From UBA10003 sp964365025 (GTDB lineage Bacteria; Patescibacteriota; Patescibacteriia; Magasanikbacterales; UBA10003): a DNA stretch of 9,018 nucleotides. The notes beneath the pieces were generated by a model, which worked only from the letters and a program-made list of their open reading frames with translations, was not told the origin of the DNA and searched no databases. Shown here piece by piece: positions 1-5,060 of this stretch; positions within the stretch are counted from its first letter, which is position 1; every line of letters starts with the position of its first letter. Both the position numbers and the translations under genes were made by a program. The stretch is from assembly GCA_964365025.1 (NCBI GenBank), contig CAYIOJ010000036.1:1-9018 (forward strand), given 5' to 3'.

Positions 1-1004
1 GGAATGTAAGCGTTCACATCACCGTCTTGCGTTTCAATAATTGGAAAAGCGGTTAAAGATCCGCCGCCAAAATCTTTGTTCAATTTGCAAGCGCGCTCCA
101 ATAAACGGGAGTGCAGATAAAACACATCGCCCGGATAGGCTTCGCGTCCGGGCGGACGGCGCAATAAGAGTGATACTTCGCGATAAGCCCAGGCTTGTTT
201 GGATAAATCATCGTAAACGCATAAAACATCTTTGCCTTGATCCATAAAATACTCGCCCATGGCGCAACCGGCATAAGGAGCCAGATATACCAATGACGCC
301 GGATCGGAGGCGCCAGCCACCACCACAATGGTGTAATCCATAGCGCCGGTTTCTTTCAATTTCGCGACAATGCGGGCGATTTTTGATTCTTTTTGACCAA
401 TGGCTACATACACGCAAATCATGTCTTTGCCTTTTTGATTGATAATGGCATCAATCGCCACCGCTGTTTTGCCGGTTTGGCGGTCGCCAATAATGAGTTC
501 GCGCTGTCCGCGGCCAATCGGAATCATGGCGTCAATGGCTTTGATGCCGGTTTGCACCGGGGAGTTAACCCGCTCGCGGCTGATTACGCCCGAAGCGATT
601 TTTTCAATGGGATAATATTTACTGGTTTTTATTGGAGCTCCGCCGTCAATTGGTTCACCCAAAGGATTGACCACGCGGCCAATCAACTCATCGGCTACCG
701 GCACGGATAAAATGCGGCCGGTTCTTTTGACAATATCCCCTTCTTTCAAATGTTTGTATTCGCCCAAAATCATGGCGCCGACTGTTTCAGCTTCCAGGTT
801 CAAAGCCACGCCGAAAATTTTGGCCGCATTTTTTTCAGCGCCGGTGAATTCTAAAATTTCCGAGGCCTGGCATTCGGTGAGGCCGCTGATTTTAGCAATA
901 CCGTCGCCGATTTCAATAATGGCGCCGACTTCCTCCACTTCGGTTTTAGTTTCAAAGGCGGCAATATTTTTTTTAAGCTGTTCCACGATTGAGTTTACTG
1001 ACAT
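1..1004 (-). CDS. atpA: ATP synthase F1 subunit alpha, C-terminal part beyond window
   Basis: This is the non-catalytic nucleotide-binding subunit of the F1 head, which alternates with beta in the hexamer. The first 334 codons are visible (ATG at 1004-1002) and the frame stays open to the window edge; the family is about 500-515 aa, so about a third is missing. The N-terminal beta-barrel has KTEVEEVGAIIEIGDGIAKISG (written here only as residues 20-41, key GDGIAKISG). The Walker A motif GDRQTGKT is at residues 173-180 (positions 488-465), followed by VAIGQKESKIARI. The Walker B/DDLSKQ segment is VLCVYDDLSKQA. The last visible residues, ETQDGDVNAYIP, match the alpha family's ETQ-GDVSAYIPTN stretch. 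The start overlaps the end of atpH by 10 bp, implying translational coupling. No oddity is seen in the visible part. Identification is essentially certain; only the truncation by the window limits it. Confidence 0.97.
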   Translation of the reverse strand, partial: MSVNSIVEQLKKNIAAFETKTEVEEVGAIIEIGDGIAKISGLTECQASEILEFTGAEKNAAKIFGVALNLEAETVGAMILGEYKHLKEGDIVKRTGRILSVPVADELIGRVVNPLGEPIDGGAPIKTSKYYPIEKIASGVISRERVNSPVQTGIKAIDAMIPIGRGQRELIIGDRQTGKTAVAIDAIINQKGKDMICVYVAIGQKESKIARIVAKLKETGAMDYTIVVVAGASDPASLVYLAPYAGCAMGEYFMDQGKDVLCVYDDLSKQAWAYREVSLLLRRPPGREAYPGDVFYLHSRLLERACKLNKDFGGGSLTAFPIIETQDGDVNAYI

Positions 1005-1384
1005 AGTCTGTTTTTAAATTTTAATAATTGCGTTGATAAACTCGCGTCAAAAATTTTGTCGCCAATAAAAATTTTTACGCCGCCCAAAATGTTTGGATCA
1101 ATTTTTGTTTCCGCCGTCACTTTAACGCCAAAATGTTTTTTGATTTTTTCTATAAGTTCTTGGCTGATTTTTTCGGCCGCGGTAATTTCAATTTTTACCA
1201 TACCGGCTAATTTATCCGCGTAATCAATAAATTCTTTAATAATGCTATCTGCTTGTTTTAATTTTCTGTCTCGCGCCAACAGCAAAACAAAATTTTCCAA
1301 GGCTTGCTCCAAATTTTTTCCAGTCAGACCAATAGTAACTTCATGCAGAGCTTGGGCATATTGTTTGTTACTGTTTTTTTTCAT
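995..1384 (-). CDS. atpH: ATP synthase F1 subunit delta (short form)
   Basis: Delta (OSCP homologue) caps the alpha/beta head and binds the peripheral b stalk. The product is 129 aa, clearly shorter than the usual 175-185. Both family ends are present: KQYAQALHEVTIG (residues 7-19) resembles the N-terminal helix signature YAxALxEVA. The C-terminal part VTAETKIDPNILGGVKIFIGDKIFDASL matches the delta signature (ID..ILGG..I.IGDK..D.S; given here by key residues). The missing 50 or so residues therefore come from the middle of the N-terminal helical bundle. The gene starts 19 bp after atpF and overlaps atpA by 10 bp. Its place between atpF and atpA supports the call strongly. ATG start at 1384-1382; no clear Shine-Dalgarno sequence precedes it. 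Confidence 0.9.
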   Translation of the reverse strand: MKKNSNKQYAQALHEVTIGLTGKNLEQALENFVLLLARDRKLKQADSIIKEFIDYADKLAGMVKIEITAAEKISQELIEKIKKHFGVKVTAETKIDPNILGGVKIFIGDKIFDASLSTQLLKFKNRLCQ

Positions 1385-1403
1385 AAAATTCTATATGCCG
1401 AGC

Positions 1404-1976
1404 CTACTTTATAGTTTTCATCGCCTCTTCAATCATTTTTTTATCTTTTTCACCAGTCATTTTTTCATTAAGAATTTTTTCCAAAGCCGCGACAATCAAA
1501 TTAGCCGTTTCACCTTTCAATCCGGTCATCATTTCATCTTTTTCTTTCAAAATATTCTTTTTCGCTTGTTCAGCCAAATTTTCAATTTCCCGCTTGGCTT
1601 TAATTTTCAAATTTTCCGATAATGTTTTAGCGTCTTTGGCGGTTTTTTCCAAAATTTCTTGCGCTGATTTTTTCGCTTCGGAAATTTTCGCGCGATAGTC
1701 AATTTCACTGCGTTCCATTTGTTCTCGCGCCTTTTTGGCATTATCCAGTCCTTCATCAATCATTTTTTGCCGTTCCGTCAGTTTTTTTACCAACGGCTTC
1801 AAGACTAAAAACCATAAAATAGCCGCGACAATGGCAAAATTAATCAATTGAAAGGCGAAAAGCCGGCCATCCAAGCCGAGTGATGCCATTAAACCGGCTT
1901 CTCCGGCTGTTTCCAACTCCGCCAGCTGACTGACAGCGGCTGTCTCCGACGCGTAAGCGATGTCAATAAAATTCAT
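1404..1976 (-). CDS. atpF: ATP synthase Fo subunit b (peripheral stalk)
   Basis: Subunit b anchors the stator stalk in the membrane and reaches up to delta. The 190-aa product has one membrane helix at about residues 40-59 (FAFQLINFAIVAAILWFLVL), then a KPLV turn and a long charged, Lys/Glu/Ala-rich amphipathic helix (about 64-185) predicted to form the coiled-coil dimer. Family b proteins usually start within 5-15 residues of the membrane helix. Here about 38 residues precede it (MNFIDIAYASETAAVS..., Ala/Glu-rich), so there is an N-terminal extension on the non-cytoplasmic side. ATG start at 1976-1974; stop TAG. It follows atpE after 49 bp that hold a hairpin, and precedes atpH by 19 bp. I see no second b' gene in the window, so b is probably a homodimer. 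Confidence 0.93.
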   Translation of the reverse strand: MNFIDIAYASETAAVSQLAELETAGEAGLMASLGLDGRLFAFQLINFAIVAAILWFLVLKPLVKKLTERQKMIDEGLDNAKKAREQMERSEIDYRAKISEAKKSAQEILEKTAKDAKTLSENLKIKAKREIENLAEQAKKNILKEKDEMMTGLKGETANLIVAALEKILNEKMTGEKDKKMIEEAMKTIK

Positions 1977-1991
1977 AAATTTGAAATAATC

Positions 1992-2023
1992 TTATCCAGC
2001 CGGACAAAATCCGGCCGGGATAA
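1992..2023 (-). promoter_or_regulatory. Intercistronic hairpin between atpE and atpF
   Basis: Directly after the atpE stop, TTATCC-GCCGGA (1992-2004) pairs with TCCGGC-GGATAA (2010-2023). This gives 12 base pairs interrupted by a 1x2 internal loop, around a 5-nt loop. No clean U-run follows on the minus strand, so it is not a canonical terminator. It could be a 3' stability element or a partial attenuator that helps set c-subunit output above the downstream genes. The role is inferred; the structure is seen. Confidence 0.6.
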
Positions 2024-2025
2024 AA

Positions 2026-2247
2026 TTACTTCAGTGTAAACACCACCACCAAAGCGTAAATGGCGATAGCTTCGGCAAAAGCGGCGCCCAAAAGCATGGG
2101 GACGAAAATCTTGCCCGAGGCTTCGGGATTGCGGCCAATGGCTTCCATGGCTTTGGCGACCAATTTACCAATAGCTAAAGCCGGGGCAAATCCGCCCACA
2201 GCAATGGCAAAGGCCTTGGCCAGGACTAAAACAGATGCGTGTTCCAT
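2026..2247 (-). CDS. atpE: ATP synthase Fo subunit c (rotor ring)
   Basis: This 73-aa two-helix hairpin forms the c-ring. Helix 1 is about residues 5-33, the polar loop holds R39-N40-P41, and helix 2 is about 46-72. The ion-binding carboxylate is Glu59 in AAFAEAIAIY. Aligned on the RxP loop with the Na+-type c subunit of Ilyobacter tartaricus, the Na+ ligand positions Gln32 and Ser66 are Ile26 and Ala60 here, so proton coupling is favoured. The helix-1 packing motif, usually GxGxGxG, reads G19-x-A21-x-A23-x-A25-x-G27 with Pro22 inside it. The start ATG at 2247-2245 is preceded by AAAGG about 8 nt upstream, one of the few visible Shine-Dalgarno sequences in the window. The cistron is flanked by a large hairpin element upstream and a shorter hairpin downstream. 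Confidence 0.96.
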   Translation of the reverse strand: MEHASVLVLAKAFAIAVGGFAPALAIGKLVAKAMEAIGRNPEASGKIFVPMLLGAAFAEAIAIYALVVVFTLK

Positions 2248-2297
2248 ATTTTTAACCTTTCTGATACTTGTTGTCGAGGGGAAATGATTTTTAACCT
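2248..2297 (-). promoter_or_regulatory. atpE translation-initiation region with duplicated AGGTTAAAAAT
   Basis: The 11-base sequence AGGTTAAAAAT (minus strand) occurs twice, at 2258-2248 just before the atpE ATG and at 2297-2287. The upstream copy can be drawn into a small hairpin, CGAGG with CCTCG. The proximal copy carries the ribosome-binding AAAGG. The duplication looks like a copied initiation region; whether it acts as a ribosome standby site is only a guess. Confidence 0.35.
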
Positions 2298-2321
2298 CGC
2301 GTCAAGCATCGTTAATTATTC

Positions 2322-2412
2322 GGGGTATGCCTATATCTTTTTTTTGCTGCGGACTCATCGCCGCGACCCTGCCTGCCGGCAGGCAGGTGCAAAAAAGATA
2401 TAGGCATACACC
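2322..2412. repeat. Large palindromic element between atpB and atpE
   Basis: The outer arms GGxGTATGCCTATATCTTTTTT (about 2322-2343; key part TATGCCTATATC) and their reverse complement (2391-2412) form a stem of about 20 bp with one mismatch and a 2-base difference in the T/A run. Inside are a small GCGG/CCGC hairpin (2349-2364) and a perfect 20-bp palindrome CCTGCCTGCCGGCAGGCAGG (2368-2387). The whole unit looks like a folded MITE-type insertion that is co-transcribed with the atp operon. From memory the 20-bp core recurs in Parcubacteria-type genomes; this is unverified. Confidence 0.75.
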
Positions 2413-2418
2413 TTATTA

Positions 2419-3192
2419 TTAGTGAGTTGTTTCGTGTGGTTCGGCTGTTAAAACTGATAGATATACCAAGGTTAGCATAGCAAAAACACTGGCTTGAATC
2501 AAGCCCACCAAAAGCTCCAAAAGCATAAAAGGTGTGGGCACGGCAAAGGCCACCAAACTGCTCATGACGGTCATTAAAACCTCGCCGGCAAAAATATTTC
2601 CAAACAACCGAAGAGACAATGACAAAACTTTGGCCATCTCGCTCACCACTTCAATCAGCCCAACCCCAACTTCAATAATAGCGGTGAAAACGGCAATGGG
2701 CCCGTGTTTGAAACTCTTTATCAAACTGCCAATTTGGATAAATTTATTCAAGTGCGTGAAGACACCGACAGTGACTAGGCCATAAATATGCGAAGCAATT
2801 ACTGCCGTTATAGCCATGGCTACTGTCAAATTCAGATCGGTATTGGCCGGACGCAACAAAAACTCACGGCCCCATTTAATACTGCCGGTGCCGGGTAACA
2901 GCCCTAGCCAGTTAGAGAGTAAAATAAAAAAGAAGACGGAACCGACCAAAGGCAAAAAACGCAGTGTTTTTTTTCTGTCGCCGGTCACTTGATCAAAGTA
3001 TCCAAACAATGTTTCCAAAATAAATTCAAAAAAATTCTGCAATTTGCCCGGACGCAAAGATACTCGACGACTGATTAAAATTCCAATAATCAAAAAAACA
3101 ATAATGGCCAGCCAAACATTGATAATGGTGTTGGTCACGGGAATACCCCAGATAAAGAATAGTATTTCCGGCGCAAGTGTGGGTATGTGCAT
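2419..3192 (-). CDS. atpB: ATP synthase Fo subunit a
   Basis: Subunit a forms the two ion half-channels against the c-ring. The 257-aa product has hydrophobic segments near residues 20-41, 79-99, 120-143, 165-215 and 222-250. The conserved stator arginine is Arg195 in LSLSLRLFGNIFAGE. Asn198 and Glu204 follow, and Gln233 in LLVGLIQASVFAMLTLVYL sits where E. coli has Gln252. The segment LLSNWLGLLPG (91-101) is the family's N-W/LGLxPG motif. ATG at 3192-3190; no Shine-Dalgarno sequence is seen, and TAA ends it. A 117-bp palindromic repeat lies just upstream, and the 91-bp palindromic element just downstream. Length and motifs are normal for the family. The call is certain by motif and by operon place. 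Confidence 0.97.
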   Translation of the reverse strand: MHIPTLAPEILFFIWGIPVTNTIINVWLAIIVFLIIGILISRRVSLRPGKLQNFFEFILETLFGYFDQVTGDRKKTLRFLPLVGSVFFFILLSNWLGLLPGTGSIKWGREFLLRPANTDLNLTVAMAITAVIASHIYGLVTVGVFTHLNKFIQIGSLIKSFKHGPIAVFTAIIEVGVGLIEVVSEMAKVLSLSLRLFGNIFAGEVLMTVMSSLVAFAVPTPFMLLELLVGLIQASVFAMLTLVYLSVLTAEPHETTH

Positions 3193-3211
3193 AATGATTA
3201 GTTGCTGGATC

Positions 3212-3329
3212 AGACTGTCCGAGAAATGTCATTGCGAGGAGCGCAACGACGAAGCAATCTCGTATTTAAGCTGCGAGATTGCTTCGCTTCGCTCGCAATG
3301 ACATAAAAAAATGAGTTGTTGGACAGTCT
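3212..3329. repeat. Nested inverted-repeat element (GTCATTGCGAG family) between atpI and atpB
   Basis: Three nested arm pairs share one centre: AGACTGTCC (3212-3220) with GGACAGTCT (3321-3329), ATGTCATTGCGAG (3226-3238) with CTCGCAATGACAT (3292-3304), and GAAGCAATCTCG (3251-3262) with CGAGATTGCTTC (3274-3285). The loop is about 11 nt. It is a complete palindromic unit of a family also present as half or tandem copies at 3649-3673 and 7195-7276. Translations of this family give the well-known spurious peptide CHCEERNDEAIS on the plus strand. It is non-coding and probably mobile or mobilised in trans. Confidence 0.8.
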
Positions 3330-3331
3330 AA

Positions 3332-3348
3332 TGACAACTGCGTTGTCA
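3332..3348. repeat. Short hairpin at the end of the atpI-like gene
   Basis: TGACAAC-TGC-GTTGTCA is a 7-bp stem with a 3-nt loop, abutting the palindromic element. The stop codon of the atpI-like gene (3348-3346) is formed by one arm. No T-run follows on the minus strand, so it is probably a processing or stability hairpin or a scar of the neighbouring insertion. Confidence 0.5.
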
Positions 3349-3588
3349 CTTTAAATTTTTATATTCTTCTCCGTATTTTTTCGCTTTTTGATGAATTATC
3401 TTTCCGGAAATCAGAGCGGCGACAACAAAAGCAAGTATGGTCAGGTACGGTGTCAAATGATATTTAGTGTCAAGATATTGCCCGATAATAACAAAAATTA
3501 CCACTGGCGCGGCGATTGAAGCTCCAAAGTCGCCGGCGATTTTTAAGGCAAAAAAATAGTATTTTTTATCGCTTTCTAACTTATTCAC
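3346..3588 (-). CDS. AtpZ/AtpI-family small membrane protein, first gene of the atp operon
   Basis: This is a small two-helix protein of the AtpZ/AtpI family, which sits at the head of atp operons and has been linked to c-ring assembly or Mg2+/Ca2+ supply for the synthase. Counted from the GTG at 3588-3586 it has 80 aa. Helix 1 is about residues 14-36, with the family pattern GxSIAAPVVIFVIIGQYLD (key: G22, AAP 26-28, G36, YLD 38-40), and helix 2 is about 47-66. A basic tail follows. A longer frame starts at TTG 3627, but that codon is the -35 box of a strong promoter, and the 13 extra residues are not family-like. The GTG start would leave a leader of only about 4-5 nt, i.e. near-leaderless translation. 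Family call is firm; the exact start is inferred. Confidence 0.8.
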   Translation of the reverse strand: MNKLESDKKYYFFALKIAGDFGASIAAPVVIFVIIGQYLDTKYHLTPYLTILAFVVAALISGKIIHQKAKKYGEEYKNLK

Positions 3589-3598
3589 AAATTGAGAT

Positions 3599-3627
3599 AT
3601 TATAGAACTTTTTCCGATAACCGTCAA
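3599..3627 (-). promoter_or_regulatory. Sigma70-type promoter of the atp operon
   Basis: On the minus strand TTGACG (3627-3622), a 17-nt spacer and TATAAT (3604-3599) form an almost consensus promoter. The predicted transcription start is an A near 3592-3593, 4-5 nt before the GTG at 3588. It is placed at the head of the atp cluster, just after the tatD-atpI intergenic repeat, which implies that the atp genes are transcribed separately from metG-cvpA-tatD. Confidence 0.75.
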
Positions 3628-3648
3628 TAAAACATCAATTTTATAAAA

Positions 3649-3673
3649 GATCCTTCGCTTCGCTCGGGATGAC
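3649..3673 (-). repeat. Half-copy of the dispersed GTCAT..GAGCGAAGCGAAG repeat
   Basis: On the minus strand GTCATCCCGAGCGAAGCGAA followed by GGATC matches one arm of the element at 3212-3329 (GTCATTGCGAGCGAAGCGAA followed by GCAATC) with only a few changes. It occupies the short tatD-atpI intergenic space next to the atp promoter. It is a solo arm, not a full palindrome. Confidence 0.65.
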
Positions 3674-3698
3674 CATATCAGCTAGCTGATATGGTCAT
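3669..3698. repeat. Perfect 30-bp palindrome over the tatD stop codon
   Basis: Positions 3669-3698 equal their own reverse complement (arms ATGACCATATCAGCT and AGCTGATATGGTCAT). On the minus strand the palindrome encodes the last residues MTISAS and the stop of tatD. On the plus strand it is followed by TTTTT at 3698-3702, so as RNA it could act as a terminator against antisense transcription. On the minus strand no U-run follows. It directly abuts the half-repeat at 3649-3673. Confidence 0.75.
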
Positions 3699-4544
3699 TT
3701 TTGAAAATAATTTTAAGGTATTTTTAACTGTTTGTCGCGCCACTTCCTCAAGCGGCACATTTTTAATTTCAGCGATTTTTTTAGTAACTTCCATTACCAT
3801 CCATGGTTCGCAACGCTTCCCGCGATGGGCCTGCGGAGCCAAATATGGCGAATCAGTTTCCACAAGCATCATATCCAACGGCGTATTTTTTACCACTTCA
3901 ATCAAATCTAATTGCGGTTGAGGATTGGTCTTCTTGGCCGGAAAAGTGATAATACCGGTAAAACTGATGTAAAATCCTAAATCCAAATATCCCTTGGCTT
4001 CCCGCCAGTTGCCGGTAAAACAATGCGCAACTCCCCTGCCGGATAATTTTCCCTTTTGACAAAAATTTTTCAAGATCGGCAAAAGCGCCTGATGCGCGCC
4101 GCGGCAGTGAATTACCATTGGCAAATTCAATTCCGTTGCCAATTCTGCCTGCGCTTCAAACGCTTGAATTTGAATTTTAGTCACCTCGGCCAGCGTCAAA
4201 TTTTTGGGCAAATGAAAAAAATCCAGCCCCGCCTCGCCTATTCCCACCACCTTTTCATCCGTTGCCAAATTTTTATAAAATTCATAATCAAATTTTTCTT
4301 CACGGCTAAGAAAACTCATTTCTTCTTCATCAACTTCCTGCGAGGTCAAATGTATCGGATGCAGGCCAACCACTGCCCATAGACCATCGTATTGGCGCGC
4401 GTATGCCACCGCCCGCTTGGAGGTGCTGGCTTGAGATCCGACCACGATCATTTTTACTTTTTGCTCCAAAGAACGCCGAATCACTTCTTCGGCGTCGTTT
4501 TTATAGGCGTTAAATTGTACGTGGCAGTGGGAATCAATTAACAT
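3678..4544 (-). CDS. tatD: TatD-family metal-dependent hydrolase (3'-5' DNA/RNA exonuclease)
   Basis: TatD proteins are TIM-barrel metallo-hydrolases; characterised members are Mg2+-dependent 3'-5' exonucleases active on DNA and RNA. The 288-aa product has all the metal ligands: H6 and H8 in DSHCHVQF, E104 in VGIGEAGLDFF, H146 in MVIHCRGA, H174 in VAHCFTGNW and D231 in LVETDSPYLAP. GLHPIHL is at residues 60-66. The length is slightly above the usual 255-265 because of a charged insert around 68-95 (EVDEEEMSFLSREEKFDYEF, key acidic). The C-terminus runs past the usual NTLKLF end with SKMTISAS, part of which is encoded by a 30-bp palindrome. ATG at 4544-4542, 3 nt after the cvpA stop, so it is co-transcribed with cvpA and metG. 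Pairing of metG with tatD is a common bacterial arrangement. Confidence 0.95.
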   Translation of the reverse strand: MLIDSHCHVQFNAYKNDAEEVIRRSLEQKVKMIVVGSQASTSKRAVAYARQYDGLWAVVGLHPIHLTSQEVDEEEMSFLSREEKFDYEFYKNLATDEKVVGIGEAGLDFFHLPKNLTLAEVTKIQIQAFEAQAELATELNLPMVIHCRGAHQALLPILKNFCQKGKLSGRGVAHCFTGNWREAKGYLDLGFYISFTGIITFPAKKTNPQPQLDLIEVVKNTPLDMMLVETDSPYLAPQAHRGKRCEPWMVMEVTKKIAEIKNVPLEEVARQTVKNTLKLFSKMTISAS

Positions 4545-4547
4545 AAT

Positions 4548-5060
4548 TTACATAACTGACTGTATCTGTTTCAGCGCCGCGGGTAGGAGCGGCCACAAAA
4601 TACTGGAAATTTTGATTAAATACGCGGCCAGTCCTGATTTGAGCATGGAACCGGTGAGCCAGTCGCTAAAAGGAAATTTACTGATAAAAAATAATGTCAA
4701 GCCAACCACCAAAACCCCTTCAAACAGCCCCAAAAGACCGCCCAGCAAGCGGTTGATGGTGCTTAAAAACGGGATAATTTTTAAAATGCTGAAGAGCTTT
4801 TCTATCAGCCAAAAAATAAAGCCGACCAAACGATTGGCAATGATAAAAATAATTATAAAAACAATAAACTTTACGATATTGGGATTGCCGCCGGTGACAG
4901 ACAATGTCCAGTTGGCAATTGGTTCATAATAATGACTCGCGGCAAAAGCGCCGACCACCGTGCCGATGAGCGAACCCACGGCGTGCAAAAAGCCGAACCA
5001 CAATCCGAACAGTGTGAACCCGCCGAGAATAATCAGTAAAATTATGTCTAAATGGGTCAT
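4548..5060 (-). CDS. CvpA-family membrane protein
   Basis: This is a 170-aa integral membrane protein of the CvpA family, named for colicin V production in E. coli; its biochemical role is not settled. Four hydrophobic helices are visible at about residues 3-22, 26-42, 61-86 and 103-127. The family signature INRLLGGLLGLFEGVLVV lies at 102-119, and the first helices carry the typical D.I.L.I...F...G...G pattern with G-rich packing. A C-terminal amphipathic stretch (140-168) follows. The ATG at 5060-5058 overlaps the metG stop as ATGA, a sign of translational coupling. TatD follows after 3 nt. Family assignment is good. A precise function cannot be read from the sequence, so I give no symbol. 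Confidence 0.85.
   Translation of the reverse strand: MTHLDIILLIILGGFTLFGLWFGFLHAVGSLIGTVVGAFAASHYYEPIANWTLSVTGGNPNIVKFIVFIIIFIIANRLVGFIFWLIEKLFSILKIIPFLSTINRLLGGLLGLFEGVLVVGLTLFFISKFPFSDWLTGSMLKSGLAAYLIKISSILWPLLPAALKQIQSVM

Noticed and set aside
1242..1622. Plus-strand 126-residue Phe-rich frame over atpF/atpH
   Set aside because: It is a shadow of Lys-rich atpF/atpH codons read on the opposite strand.
1992..2023. Rho-independent terminator after atpE
   Set aside because: The hairpin is strong but no U-run follows on the coding strand, and the operon genes continue downstream.
2026..2247. Na+-coupled c-ring
   Set aside because: The positions matching the Gln and Ser Na+ ligands of Ilyobacter are Ile26 and Ala60; only the carboxylate Glu59 is present.
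3044..3301. Plus-strand frame ending CHCEERNDEAIS...
   Set aside because: It is antisense to atpB, and its end is the familiar spurious translation of the GTCATTGCGAG repeat.
3589..3627. Longer atpI-like start at TTG 3627
   Set aside because: The codons coincide with the -35, spacer and -10 of a near-consensus promoter, and the extra residues do not resemble the family. The GTG at 3588 is preferred.
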